Positions 32,971 to 42,162 of a stretch of 64,000 nt of DNA are shown piece by piece. Both the position numbers and the translations under genes were made by a program. This DNA comes from Candidatus Woesearchaeota archaeon (lineage in GTDB: Archaea > Nanobdellota > Nanobdellia > Woesearchaeales > ARS49). The stretch lies in contig JAHWHZ010000001.1 in assembly GCA_019322895.1 (NCBI GenBank), positions 124,001 to 188,000 on the forward strand. The letters are read 5' to 3'. Within the stretch, counting starts at the first letter, position 1. Each line of letters starts with the position of its first letter. The notes under the pieces are model-generated. The model worked only from the letters and a program-made list of their open reading frames with translations. It did no database searches and was not told where the DNA came from.

Positions 32971-33759
32971 TTATTTCTCTAGATGGAACTCTCCTGCAGG
33001 AAGCGCAGAGATTATTTCATCCAGGTCTCCGCCTATTTGTTTCTGTATTTTCTTTGCAATATCACTTTTTTTATGCTTGCCCTGAACCAAGACAACCATC
33101 TTTCCGCAGTTTTTCTTGACAGCACCAACAGGGCCGCCCATCACTTTGCCGTCTGGCAGGATGCCGACTGCAATTTGCAAGACCGGTTCTGAATAATTTC
33201 TTTTGCCGTGTATCATGAAGCTTCCTTTTGGCAAGCCAAGCTCTTTTCTTACTTGTTCTGGTTTTATCCAATACGTACGTGCTGAAGCCAGGCCCATCTT
33301 CCACGCCCTGGAATAAGCAGCAGTTGCCTGCGCAGCCTCTTTTAAGGTAGCATCTCCAACTTTTTTCCCCTCTGTCTTCACCACAAAAAAAGGACTGCCA
33401 GGCGCTTCTGTGTGAAAGACAATATCCTCTTTGTCAGCATGCTTCTTGACTATAATTTCATTAGTCGTTGCATCCTTGCCCCCGATACACAGAAAGCCTT
33501 CAGAACTGATGAACCACCTGAACTTCTCATACCATTTTTTTGTCTTTTGCCTCTCTTTTTTCACTTCCTTTGCTTCAAGTATCTTTTCCTCTCTAGAAAC
33601 CGCTTTCTCTTTCTCTTTCAAGAGCGCTTCTTTCTCTCTTTCAAACTGCATCAATGCTTTTTTTACGCCTTCTATTTTTTTCTTTGCCTTCTTTGCCTTG
33701 TCAAAATAGTCTGAAGCATTCTTTTCAACTGTCTTGCGCAAATCAAGTGAAAGTTCCAT
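32971..33759 (-). CDS. Stand-alone NFACT-R (DUF814) protein with coiled coil
   Basis: Protein of 262 residues. A helical coiled coil (about 1-85) precedes an NFACT-R/DUF814 domain. RWFISSEGFLCIGGKDATTN, DIVFHTEAPGSPFFVVK and KGSFMIHGKRNY are the characteristic segments. Rqc2/RqcH proteins of ribosome quality control have NFACT-N, HhH, coiled coil and NFACT-R in one chain; here only the last two are present. An NFACT-N half may be encoded elsewhere, or the protein may act alone. Convergent with the cold-shock gene. Confidence 0.85.
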   Translation of the reverse strand: MELSLDLRKTVEKNASDYFDKAKKAKKKIEGVKKALMQFEREKEALLKEKEKAVSREEKILEAKEVKKERQKTKKWYEKFRWFISSEGFLCIGGKDATTNEIIVKKHADKEDIVFHTEAPGSPFFVVKTEGKKVGDATLKEAAQATAAYSRAWKMGLASARTYWIKPEQVRKELGLPKGSFMIHGKRNYSEPVLQIAVGILPDGKVMGGPVGAVKKNCGKMVVLVQGKHKKSDIAKKIQKQIGGDLDEIISALPAGEFHLEK

Positions 33760-33814
33760 AAATTTAGTATTATTGCCCGCCTATTTATATTTTTGCGATT
33801 TTTACTACCAAAAA

Positions 33815-33830
33815 GCGAAAGCTTTATAAA
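33815..33830 (+). promoter_or_regulatory. BRE/TATA promoter GCGAAAGCTTTATAAA of the tRNA-Lys/rpo region
   Basis: A copy of the strong promoter core, 113 bp before tRNA-Lys and 240 bp before rpoH. The 112-nt stretch to the tRNA has no open frame but contains TTGATAG (33876-33882) and CTATCAA (33931-33937), which could form a stem. It may drive the tRNA and the RNA polymerase operon together. Confidence 0.6.
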
Positions 33831-33942
33831 CAAACCAGGAGTTTCAAGCTGTATTGCCAGAGGGGACTATTAAAATTGATAGAGACATACTGCTCATATT
33901 TTAACAAATTTATCACGATGTAGGGTGGAGACTATCAAAAAT

Positions 33943-34053
33943 GGGCCGGTAGCTCAGCCTGGAGAAACAAATTTGTTTCGGGCAATAGAGCACCTGACTT
34001 TTAATCATTGAAAGGAAATCAGGTGGTCGCGAGTTCGAATCTCGTCCGGCCCG
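33943..34053 (+). tRNA. tRNA-Lys(TTT) with D-loop and anticodon introns
   Basis: Acceptor GGGCCGG/CCGGCCC with discriminator G, T-arm GCGAG-TTCGAAT-CTCGT and anticodon stem CCTGA/TCAGG with anticodon TTT at 34000-34002. Intron at 37/38: 34004-34017 (14 nt), with CTTT pairing AAAG to make the bulge-helix-bulge. A second intron lies in the D-loop at about 33963-33985 (about 23 nt). There the central helix GCCT/GGGC is flanked by 3-nt bulges GGA and AAT, and a GAAACA/TGTTTC hairpin closes the insert. Splicing restores AGCCTGG-TA. It lies 16 bp before rpoH. Confidence 0.88.
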
Positions 34054-34069
34054 TCATGTTGAAGAAAAA

Positions 34070-34312
34070 ATGGCGCAAAAATACGACGTAACAAAGCACG
34101 TGCTGGTTCCGACGCATACAGTTGTGAGTGAAGCTGAAAAAAAGAAGATTATAGCGAATTACAATCTTAGCGGACAGGAGCTTCCTAGAATCTTGAAAGA
34201 AGATCCAGCTATAGCTCACCTGAAAGCAAAAATTGGGGATATCATCAAGATAACTAGAAAGAGCGTCACAGCAGGAACATCTATATTTTACAGGAGGGTT
34301 GGAAGTGCCTAA
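34070..34312 (+). CDS. rpoH: RNA polymerase subunit H (RPB5-like)
   Basis: Protein of 80 residues, the full length of archaeal RpoH, the small subunit near the DNA entry jaw. Characteristic segments are KHVLVPTHTVVSEAEK and LPRILKEDPAI, and the end TAGTSIFYRRV. It is the first gene of the RNA polymerase operon, and its last 8 nt overlap the probable GTG start of rpoB''. Confidence 0.95.
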   Translation: MAQKYDVTKHVLVPTHTVVSEAEKKKIIANYNLSGQELPRILKEDPAIAHLKAKIGDIIKITRKSVTAGTSIFYRRVGSA

Positions 34313-35789
34313 TTACTCTAAAGTCTTGATAAAGAAATATTTTGACGAGAATTCCTTCATCAAGTCAGATATAGAGAGCTTTAATTGCTTTGTAGATAAG
34401 GAATTGCAGAAGATAATTGAGGAAAACAGGCTTATTGAGCCGACAATAATCCCGCCGAATGTCGAGAGCTTCAAGATACGGTTGGACAAGATATGGATTG
34501 AAAAGCCTGAGATTACAGAGGCTGATGGAAGCAAGAGGCCGATATATCCTGTTGAAGCAAGATTAAGAAAAATAAGTTATGCTGCTCCTGTTTTTATTGA
34601 AGTGAGTTCTCACATAAACAATGTCCAGAGAGAGACTTTTGTGACGCAGATAGGCAACCTGCCGATAATGCTGAAGAGCAGTTTCTGTCACCTGCACAAC
34701 ATGTCAAAAGAAGATCTTATTGAGCATGGCGAGGATCCTGATGATCCTGGCGGTTATTTCATAATCAACGGAACAGAAAGAGTTTTGGTCAATATAGAGG
34801 ACCTTGCCGCAAACAGGTTCTTAGTAGAGCCCCAAAAGACCGGCATAAGCAAGTATCTTGGAAAAATATTCTCTGAAAGCGGGCCTTACAAGATTCCTCA
34901 CACCGTCGAAAGATTAAAAGACGGCATTTATTATCTGACATTCACAAGAGTCAAGCGTATTCCCTTGGTTGTCATCATAAAGGCATTGGGCCTCATCAAG
35001 GATGAGGAGATAATGCAGTCTATTTCTAAAGAAAAACAATATGACGAGGTTCTCATCAACTTGTTTGAATTTGCAAACATCAAGACGCCAGAAGAGGCAC
35101 TTGATTATATGGCAAAGAAGATAGGGATAACACAGTCAAAAGAGATAAGGCTTGAAAGGATGCAGGAGATTATTGACAAGTATCTTCTGCCTCATGTCGG
35201 CACAAAAACAGACGACAGGATGCAGAAAGCATACAACCTCTGCAAGATGCTTAGAAAGTATATCTCTGTAAGTACTGGGGAAACACCGCGAGATGACAAG
35301 GACCATTACATGAATAAGAGGATAAAGATGTCTGGCGACCTTTTAGGAGATCTTTTCAGGACCAACCTGAAAGTCCTTATAGGAGATTTGTTGTACAACT
35401 TCCAGAGGATTGTAAAAAGAGGAAAATTCCCAAGCATCAAGATAATCATCCGCGATAAATTGCTTACTTCAAGGATATATTCTGCCATGGCCACAGGAAA
35501 CTGGGTCGGAGGCAGGAAAGGAATCTCACAAAGAATTCAGAGAGTTAATTATCTTAGTATATTGAGCCATCTTCAGAGAGTCGGCTCTCCATTGTCTAAT
35601 ACGCAGGAGAATTTTGAAGCAAGAGAATTGCACGCAACTCATCTTGGAAGATTGTGCCCTAGCGAGACTCCTGAAGGAACCAATATAGGATTGAAAAAGA
35701 ATTTCGCCTTGATGGCGCAGGTCTCAAGGGATATCAAAGAAGGAGAAATCCTTAAGCTGCTGAAGAATGCAGGACTGAAGAGCATATAA
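34305..35789 (+). CDS. rpoB2: RNA polymerase subunit B'' (N-terminal half of B)
   Basis: About 494 residues, equal to the N-terminal half of the beta-like subunit (lobe, protrusion, fork). Recognisable parts are GGYFIINGTERVLV, ETPRDDKDHYMNKR and HATHLGRLCPSETPEGTNIG at the C-terminus. I prefer GTG 34305 as start because GGAGGG lies 6 nt before it; a TTG at 34299 would touch that ribosome site. B is split here, as in methanogens and haloarchaea, and B' starts one base after the stop. Confidence 0.95.
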   Translation: MPNYSKVLIKKYFDENSFIKSDIESFNCFVDKELQKIIEENRLIEPTIIPPNVESFKIRLDKIWIEKPEITEADGSKRPIYPVEARLRKISYAAPVFIEVSSHINNVQRETFVTQIGNLPIMLKSSFCHLHNMSKEDLIEHGEDPDDPGGYFIINGTERVLVNIEDLAANRFLVEPQKTGISKYLGKIFSESGPYKIPHTVERLKDGIYYLTFTRVKRIPLVVIIKALGLIKDEEIMQSISKEKQYDEVLINLFEFANIKTPEEALDYMAKKIGITQSKEIRLERMQEIIDKYLLPHVGTKTDDRMQKAYNLCKMLRKYISVSTGETPRDDKDHYMNKRIKMSGDLLGDLFRTNLKVLIGDLLYNFQRIVKRGKFPSIKIIIRDKLLTSRIYSAMATGNWVGGRKGISQRIQRVNYLSILSHLQRVGSPLSNTQENFEARELHATHLGRLCPSETPEGTNIGLKKNFALMAQVSRDIKEGEILKLLKNAGLKSI

Positions 35790-35790
35790 A

Positions 35791-37590
35791 ATGACAGAAG
35801 TTTATCTTAACGGAAAATTTGTAGGGGATGTTGAAAATAAGAATGAATTCCTTGAGAGAATAAAATCTGACAGGCGCTCTGGTGTGATGGACGGCAGCAT
35901 CAACTTCTATTATTATGATAAACTAGACCAGATTTTCGTAGAGACATTGAGAGGCAGGACAAGAAGGCCTTTGATCGTCGTAAAAGACGGCATTCCTTTG
36001 CTGACTGAAAAGCACATAAAGCAGCTACAGAAAAAAGAAGTCTCCTGGAAGGACCTTGTTGACCAGGGAATCATAGAATACCTTGATGCTGCAGAAGAAG
36101 AGAATGCATTGGTTGCATTCTATGAAACAGATCTTACTCCTGAACATACTCACTTGGAGATATCTCCATTATGCATGCTTGGTCTTGTAACAACACTTGT
36201 TCCTTTTGGCCAGTTCATACAATCTGCAAGGCTCAGTATCGGAAGCAAGAACCAGAAGCACGCAATCGGTTTTTATGCTGCTAATTTTCCTGTAAGAGTT
36301 GACATGGATGTCAACATGCTTCATTATCCGCAGGCTCCTATTGTCAATTCCTTGATGCACGAATTGTCTGACTTTGACAAGCACCCTTCTGGACAGAATA
36401 TTGTCATTGCAGTCATGTGCTACAAAGGATACAATATGGAAGACGCAATAATCCTTAACAAGGGAAGCATTGAAAGAGGCCTTGGAAGAAGCAGCTATTA
36501 CAGGCCTGCTGTTGCAGATGAATTAAGATATTCAGGCGGAATGACTGACGAGATATGCATTCCAGACAAGGAAATAAAAGGATACAAGTCAGAAAAAGAT
36601 TACAGGCTGCTTGAAGAAGACGGCATTGTTTATCCAGAAGCTGTTGTAAAGGAAGAGGATGTTGTCATTGGAAAGACTTCTCCTCCAAGATTCTTGAGCT
36701 CACTTGAAGATTATTCTCTTGCATCAAACATCAGGAGAGAAAGCTCTGTTGCTTTGCGGCACGGCGAGCGCGGTGTTGTTGATTTTGTCTTGATAACAGA
36801 GAATGAAGAAGGCAATAAGTTAGTTCAGGTAAGGATAAGAGACCAAAGGATTCCTGAGATTGGCGACAAGTTTGTTTCAAGGCACGGCCAGAAAGGCGTC
36901 ATCGGCCTTATTGTCCCTCAAAGCGACATGCCGTTTACTGCTTCTGGCGTTATTCCTGATTTGATTTTTACTCCTCATGGTATACCATCAAGAATGACCG
37001 TATCTCATCTTCTTGAGATACTTGCTGGAAAGACAGGATGTCTTGCAGGCAGATATATTGACGGAACAACATTTTCTTCAGAACCTGAAGAAAGGATCAG
37101 GAAAGAGCTTCTTTCAATGGGCTTCAGGGAAGATGGAACAGAGACAATGTACAACGGTATCACAGGAGAGCAGTTCCAGGTCAAGATTTTTGTCGGAAAT
37201 ATGTATTATCAGAAGATCAAGCACATGGTTGCAAATAAGCTGCAGGCAAGGGCAAGAGGCCCTATCCAGCTTTTGACAAGGCAGCCGACAGAAGGCCGTG
37301 CAAAAGAAGGCGGCCTAAGATTAGGAGAAATGGAGAAAGACACTCTTGTTGCTCACGGAGCTTCATTGCTGCTAAAGGAGCGGTTTGATTCTGACAAGAC
37401 AGTTGTTCCTGTGTGCGAAGGATGCGGCCTCATTGCAATCTATGATGCGCAGAAAGACAAAAGGTATTGCCCGATGTGCGGCGATTCTGATGTCAATGAT
37501 ATTGAAATCAGCTATGCTTTCAAGCTAATACTTGATGAATTCAAGTCACTGGGAATTTATCCAAAACTTCAGTTAAAGAGCAAGTACTAA
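35791..37590 (+). CDS. rpoB1: RNA polymerase subunit B' (C-terminal half of B)
   Basis: Protein of 599 residues with hybrid-binding and wall/anchor regions. Segments include ICMLGLVTTLVPFGQF-like residues at about 130, SRHGQKGVIG, PHGIPSRMTVSHLLE and RLGEMEKD. A C-terminal zinc site, CEGCG then CPMCG, lies at about 541-563. Completes the second-largest subunit with B''. Gaps to its neighbours are one base each. Confidence 0.95.
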   Translation: MTEVYLNGKFVGDVENKNEFLERIKSDRRSGVMDGSINFYYYDKLDQIFVETLRGRTRRPLIVVKDGIPLLTEKHIKQLQKKEVSWKDLVDQGIIEYLDAAEEENALVAFYETDLTPEHTHLEISPLCMLGLVTTLVPFGQFIQSARLSIGSKNQKHAIGFYAANFPVRVDMDVNMLHYPQAPIVNSLMHELSDFDKHPSGQNIVIAVMCYKGYNMEDAIILNKGSIERGLGRSSYYRPAVADELRYSGGMTDEICIPDKEIKGYKSEKDYRLLEEDGIVYPEAVVKEEDVVIGKTSPPRFLSSLEDYSLASNIRRESSVALRHGERGVVDFVLITENEEGNKLVQVRIRDQRIPEIGDKFVSRHGQKGVIGLIVPQSDMPFTASGVIPDLIFTPHGIPSRMTVSHLLEILAGKTGCLAGRYIDGTTFSSEPEERIRKELLSMGFREDGTETMYNGITGEQFQVKIFVGNMYYQKIKHMVANKLQARARGPIQLLTRQPTEGRAKEGGLRLGEMEKDTLVAHGASLLLKERFDSDKTVVPVCEGCGLIAIYDAQKDKRYCPMCGDSDVNDIEISYAFKLILDEFKSLGIYPKLQLKSKY

Positions 37591-37591
37591 A

Positions 37592-40306
37592 ATGGCTAAG
37601 AAAAAAGAAGAAAAAGTGGAAGAAGAACCAAAAAAAGAAGAAGCTCCTGCTGCAGAGCCTGTAGAAGAGGCCAAGGCAGAGGAAGCTGCAGAAGAAACTA
37701 AAGAAGAGAAAAAGCCTATGAGCCGAGAAAGGATTGAGGCTATGCAGCATTACGTGTTCAAGCAGGTTGAGAGCGTTGTATTTGGTATTCTTAGCCCTAA
37801 GATGATCAAGAAGATGGCTTCTGCAAAGATAGTCACTCCAGAGCTTTATGATAAAGAAGGCTATCCTGTTGACGGCGGATTGATGGACGTAAGATTAGGA
37901 GTCATTGATCCTGGCCTGAGATGCAAGACTTGCGGATGCAAGTTAAAAGAGTGTATCGGCCATTTTGGTTATATAGAGTTTGCAAGGCCTGTTGCGCACA
38001 TAAAATTTATTCCAATAATACATAACTTATTGAGATGCATTTGCAAAGACTGCGGAAGACTGCTGATTCCAAAAAACAAGATGTCTGCTTTTGCTAAGCA
38101 TCTTGCTGCTGTTGAAGAGGCAGAAGGTGCTGACGCAAGGCGTGATGAGATAAAGAAGCAGATTGCAAAGATGAAGACTGTGAAAAAATGCCCTCACTGC
38201 AAGGCTTCGCAGCAAAAAATCACTCTTGAAAAGCCTTCCACATTCTTTGAGGGCGACAAAAAGCTCAGCCCGATTGAAATCAGGTCAAGGCTTGAGCAGG
38301 TTCCTGACGAGGATGCAGCGTTATACGGCCTTAATCCTAAGTTTGCGAGGCCTGAATGGATGATAATTACAGTTATGCCTATTCCGCCGGTCACAATAAG
38401 ACCGTCCATTACATTGGAATCTGGCGAGCGTTCTGAAGATGACCTTACCCACAAGCTTGGAGATATTGTCAGAATCAACCAAAGATTGTTTGAAAACATC
38501 AATGCAGGCGCTCCTGAGATAATCATTGAGGACCTTTGGGACCTGCTGCAGTATCATGTAACTACTTTCTTGGATAATACTGTTGCTCAGCTTCCTCCTG
38601 CGCGCCATCGTTCTGGCCAGCCTTTGAAAACAATCACTCAAAGAATCAAGAGCAAGGAAGGAAGGATAAGGCATAATCTCGCAGGTAAGAGAACAAATTT
38701 CTGCTCCAGGACTGTTATCAGTCCAGATCCTATGCTCGGCCTTAACCAAGTCGGCGTTCCAAATGTCGTTGCAAGAAAGCTGACTGTTCCTGAGACAATC
38801 AATGAATGGAACATGGCTTATCTGAAAAAGTTTGTTGAAAATGGGCCAAATGTTTATCCTGGTGCTAATTATATCATACGGCCTGACGGAAAGAGAAAAA
38901 AGATTACAGAAGAGACTAAAGAAGCTGCTCTTGAAGAGCTTCAGCCAGGCTATGTTGTTGAGAGGCACTTGATGGACGGAGATATATCCATCTTTAACAG
39001 GCAGCCTTCATTGCACAGGATGAGCATGATGTGCCACAGGGTCAAGGTTCTTCCTTACAAGACTTTAAGGATTAATCCGGCTGTTTGTGCTCCGTATAAC
39101 GCAGACTTTGACGGCGATGAGATGAATCTTCATATTCCTCAGACAGAAGAATCTCGTGCAGAGGCAGAGGTGCTGATGGAAGTACAGACTCAATTGATCA
39201 GTCCAAGATACGGCCTGAGCGTAATGGGCTGTTTGCATGACGGAATCTCTGGAAATTATTTGCTTACAAGAGATGTTGAACTGCCAAGAGAGCAGGCAGT
39301 TGAATTGCTTTACCAGGCAGGCATAACAGATATTTCTGGACTGCCTAACAAAAAAATTGTTTCAGGCAAAGAAATATTCAGTGTTGTTCTTCCAAAAGAT
39401 TTTAGTTTCAAAGGAAAATCACGGGACGGCAAAGATGTTGTCATTGAGAACGGCAAGCTGATTGAAGGCGTTATGGACAAGACAAGTCTTGGCGGAGAAG
39501 GAGCAGGATTCCTGCTGAGGAGCCTGCACAAGCAGTATGGCGCAGACAAGACAATTGAGATTCTTCATAATATCCTTAAGCTTGGAATTGAAACTTTATT
39601 GATAACTGGCTTTACTGCAAAGCTTTCTGATCTTGACCTTCCTAAGGAAGCTAATGATTTGATTACAGATACCTTGAACAAGGCAGAAGAAGAGGCTCTT
39701 CAGATGATTAAGGCTTTTGAGGCTGGAACCTTGGAGGCATTTCCAGGAAGAAGTGTTGAAGAAACTCTTGAATTGCGAATATTAGAATTGTTGAATAAGG
39801 CAAGAACTAAATGTATGAATATTGTCAAGGAATATGCAGACAAGACAACTAATACTATTGCGATGGCAGAGTCTGGTGCAAGAGGCTCTTACTTGAACAT
39901 TTCCCAGATGTCTGCATGCGCAGGCCAGCAGGCTTTGCACGGCAGCAGGATAGGGAAAGGTTATGCCGGCCGGACGTTATCTTGCTTCAAGAAAGGCGAC
40001 TTGAGCCCAGAGGCAAGAGGCTTTGTTAGGCACGGCTTCAAGCACGGATTGAATCCAAAAGAGTTTTTCTTCCACGCGATTGTAGGAAGAGACAGTTTGA
40101 TGGATACTGCCTTGAGAACGCCTAAGTCCGGTTATCTTTACAGAAGACTTGCTAATGCAATGCAGGACTTGAGAGTGGAGTATGACCGGTCTGTGCGTGA
40201 CGCAAATCACAGGATAATCCAGTTTGAGTATGGCGAGGACGGTATTGATGTCTCTCGGTCAGAAAACGGAAAGATTAATGTTCAAAAAATAATTGATTCG
40301 GTGTAA
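37592..40306 (+). CDS. rpoA1: RNA polymerase subunit A' with N-terminal charged extension
   Basis: Protein of 904 residues, the N-terminal part of the largest subunit (clamp, active site). The catalytic loop NADFDGDEMNLH is at about 505-516 and the clamp zinc site CKTCGCKLKECIGH at about 110-125. The first ~45 residues are a Lys/Glu/Ala-rich extension (KKKEEKVEEEPKKEEAPAAE) not normal for A'. A later Met43 (MSRERIEAM) is where most A' proteins begin. Because the ORF begins one base after rpoB', I regard the extension as real. Confidence 0.95.
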   Translation: MAKKKEEKVEEEPKKEEAPAAEPVEEAKAEEAAEETKEEKKPMSRERIEAMQHYVFKQVESVVFGILSPKMIKKMASAKIVTPELYDKEGYPVDGGLMDVRLGVIDPGLRCKTCGCKLKECIGHFGYIEFARPVAHIKFIPIIHNLLRCICKDCGRLLIPKNKMSAFAKHLAAVEEAEGADARRDEIKKQIAKMKTVKKCPHCKASQQKITLEKPSTFFEGDKKLSPIEIRSRLEQVPDEDAALYGLNPKFARPEWMIITVMPIPPVTIRPSITLESGERSEDDLTHKLGDIVRINQRLFENINAGAPEIIIEDLWDLLQYHVTTFLDNTVAQLPPARHRSGQPLKTITQRIKSKEGRIRHNLAGKRTNFCSRTVISPDPMLGLNQVGVPNVVARKLTVPETINEWNMAYLKKFVENGPNVYPGANYIIRPDGKRKKITEETKEAALEELQPGYVVERHLMDGDISIFNRQPSLHRMSMMCHRVKVLPYKTLRINPAVCAPYNADFDGDEMNLHIPQTEESRAEAEVLMEVQTQLISPRYGLSVMGCLHDGISGNYLLTRDVELPREQAVELLYQAGITDISGLPNKKIVSGKEIFSVVLPKDFSFKGKSRDGKDVVIENGKLIEGVMDKTSLGGEGAGFLLRSLHKQYGADKTIEILHNILKLGIETLLITGFTAKLSDLDLPKEANDLITDTLNKAEEEALQMIKAFEAGTLEAFPGRSVEETLELRILELLNKARTKCMNIVKEYADKTTNTIAMAESGARGSYLNISQMSACAGQQALHGSRIGKGYAGRTLSCFKKGDLSPEARGFVRHGFKHGLNPKEFFFHAIVGRDSLMDTALRTPKSGYLYRRLANAMQDLRVEYDRSVRDANHRIIQFEYGEDGIDVSRSENGKINVQKIIDSV

Positions 40307-40310
40307 TAAA

Positions 40311-41459
40311 ATGCATGAAGCGCTAAAACCATATGTTAAAAAACTGCCTAAATCAATCTTAGATGAGATAGAGGAAAAATGCCCTGCCTCTAAGATAAAG
40401 AAAGTGGCTGAAAAAGCAGTAGAAGAGTTTAATCTTGCAAAGATCTCTCCTGGCGAGGCAGTTGGTCTTGTTAGTGCTGAAAGTATTGGCGAGCCAGGCA
40501 CGCAGATGACCTTAGATACATTCCACTTTGCGGGTGTTGCAGAGATGAACGTTACAATGGGCCTTCCGAGGATAATTGAGATTCTTGACGGCAGAAAGAC
40601 CTTGGCAACGCCTATGATGGAGATTTTTCTAAAGTCACCATATAATAAAGGAAAAGATATCAGGAAATGCGCATTGATGGTGAAGGAATCAACTCTTGGA
40701 GAATTTGTTCTTGAGTATGTGATTGATATTGTCGACCTGAAAATAGAGCTTAAGCTTAATCATGAAAAGATGAAATTGCTTGGCCTTACGCCTGCTAAAA
40801 TCACGAAGATTGTGAGCGTTTCTAAAGTTCTTAAGAAAGAAGCGTCTGTCAAGGAAAACAAGGAAGGCAATATTGTATTGAAGCTGAAAGGCAAGGAAGA
40901 AAAAGGCCTTAATGACTTGTACAAGCTTAAGGAAAAGTCAAGAGATATCTATGTTTGCGGAATTAAAGGAGTCACGCAGGTCTTGCCTGTCAAAAGAAAA
41001 GATGAATTTATCATAATCACAGCAGGAAGCAATCTGAAAAAGATACTTGAGCTTGATTTTGTTGATCCTACAAGGACAGTCAGCAATGACATCTTTGAGA
41101 TTGCACATACTTTCGGCATTGAGGCTGCAAGGCAGGCCATAATCGAAGAAGTCTTCAAGGTTATTGAGGCGCAGGGCCTTAACGTCGACATCAGGCACAT
41201 CATGCTTGTTGCAGATACCATGTGCGTCTCAGGAGAGATAAAAGGAATAACAAGATACGGTGTTGTAAGCGAGAAAGCATCTGTCCTGGCAAGGGCAAGC
41301 TTTGAGACTCCTATAAAGCACGTCATCAATGCAGCGCTTGCAGGCGAGATGGACCATCTTAATTCTGTTGTTGAGAACGTCATGCTTAACCAGCCTGTTC
41401 CAGTTGGTACAGGACTTCCAGGGCTTGTTACAAAGATAAGGAAAGAAAAATTGAAGTGA
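40311..41459 (+). CDS. rpoA2: RNA polymerase subunit A''
   Basis: About 382 residues from ATG 40311; the frame extends to a TTG at 40293 inside rpoA', which is less likely. It is the C-terminal part of the largest subunit with trigger-loop and jaw regions (VGLVSAESIGEPGTQMTL, HFAGVAEMNVTMGLPR, VRHIMLVAD-like segment). No intein is present. The operon continues with rpl30e. Confidence 0.95.
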   Translation: MHEALKPYVKKLPKSILDEIEEKCPASKIKKVAEKAVEEFNLAKISPGEAVGLVSAESIGEPGTQMTLDTFHFAGVAEMNVTMGLPRIIEILDGRKTLATPMMEIFLKSPYNKGKDIRKCALMVKESTLGEFVLEYVIDIVDLKIELKLNHEKMKLLGLTPAKITKIVSVSKVLKKEASVKENKEGNIVLKLKGKEEKGLNDLYKLKEKSRDIYVCGIKGVTQVLPVKRKDEFIIITAGSNLKKILELDFVDPTRTVSNDIFEIAHTFGIEAARQAIIEEVFKVIEAQGLNVDIRHIMLVADTMCVSGEIKGITRYGVVSEKASVLARASFETPIKHVINAALAGEMDHLNSVVENVMLNQPVPVGTGLPGLVTKIRKEKLK

Positions 41460-41463
41460 TATC

Positions 41464-41745
41464 ATGGCAAAGAAAAGAGTAGACAAGACTGCAGCTGAAA
41501 TTCGTGCATTATTTGCTGACAAGAAACTGATCATCGGCACTGAAAGGACTCTTAAGATGTTGAAGCAAGGCAAGCTAAAGCAGGTTCTCTTGGCAAAAAA
41601 CTGCGCAGAAAAGACAAAAAAAGACGTTATGCGCTACAGCAAGATGACAGACACTGCAGTGAGAGAGCTGAATTATCCTAGCGAAGAGCTGGGCGTCATC
41701 TGCAAGAAACTTTATTCAATCTCTGTTCTTGGAGTATTAAAGTGA
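41464..41745 (+). CDS. rpl30e: Ribosomal protein L30e
   Basis: Protein of 93 residues of the L7Ae/L30e fold (KLIIGTERTLKMLKQGKLK, VLLAKNCAEKT, ELGVICKKLYSISVLGV). It binds 23S rRNA kink-turn-like structure. Position between rpoA'' and nusA is the standard archaeal order. Its TGA overlaps the GTG start of nusA. Confidence 0.93.
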   Translation: MAKKRVDKTAAEIRALFADKKLIIGTERTLKMLKQGKLKQVLLAKNCAEKTKKDVMRYSKMTDTAVRELNYPSEELGVICKKLYSISVLGVLK

Positions 41746-42161
41746 GCGCTAAAATTGTTTTTGACATGAACACAATGAAATTCATGTCTCTTTTTGAAAA
41801 GATAACAAGAGCGCAGCTAAAAGATTGCATAGTTAGAGAGAACATGATTTTGTTCATAGTCCAGCCAAATGAGATTGCAAAAGCTGTTGGCGCAAAAGGG
41901 GCGAATGTAAAGAAGCTGGAAAAGCTCCTTAAAAAGAAGATAAAAATAGTGGAATTCGACCCAGAACCAGTAAACTTTATAAAGAACCTGATACACCCTT
42001 TAAAAGTCAAGGAGATAACCCACGACGACGGGACTTATACAATGACAGCAAGCGACCTCAGGACAAGGGGGCTGCTTATCGGGCGCAATGCATCGTATTT
42101 GCGCGCTTATGAGGATGTTGTCAAGCGTTATTTTCCTATAAAAGAACTGAAGGTAAATTAA
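41742..42161 (+). CDS. nusA: NusA-like KH-domain transcription factor
   Basis: Protein of 139 residues from GTG 41742 (GTGA overlap with rpl30e). Archaeal NusA consists only of the two KH domains; KH1 includes FIVQPNEIAKAVGAKGANVKKLEKLL and KH2 includes RGLLIGRNASYLRAYEDV. It probably binds RNA during transcription termination/antitermination. The size is normal for archaeal NusA. Confidence 0.93.
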   Translation: MSAKIVFDMNTMKFMSLFEKITRAQLKDCIVRENMILFIVQPNEIAKAVGAKGANVKKLEKLLKKKIKIVEFDPEPVNFIKNLIHPLKVKEITHDDGTYTMTASDLRTRGLLIGRNASYLRAYEDVVKRYFPIKELKVN

Positions 42162-42162
42162 G

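Noticed and set aside
33831..33942. Leader between promoter and tRNA-Lys considered as a C/D-box RNA
   Set aside because: TGATAGA only loosely resembles a C box and no proper D box is present; a weak TTGATAG/CTATCAA stem is all that can be supported.
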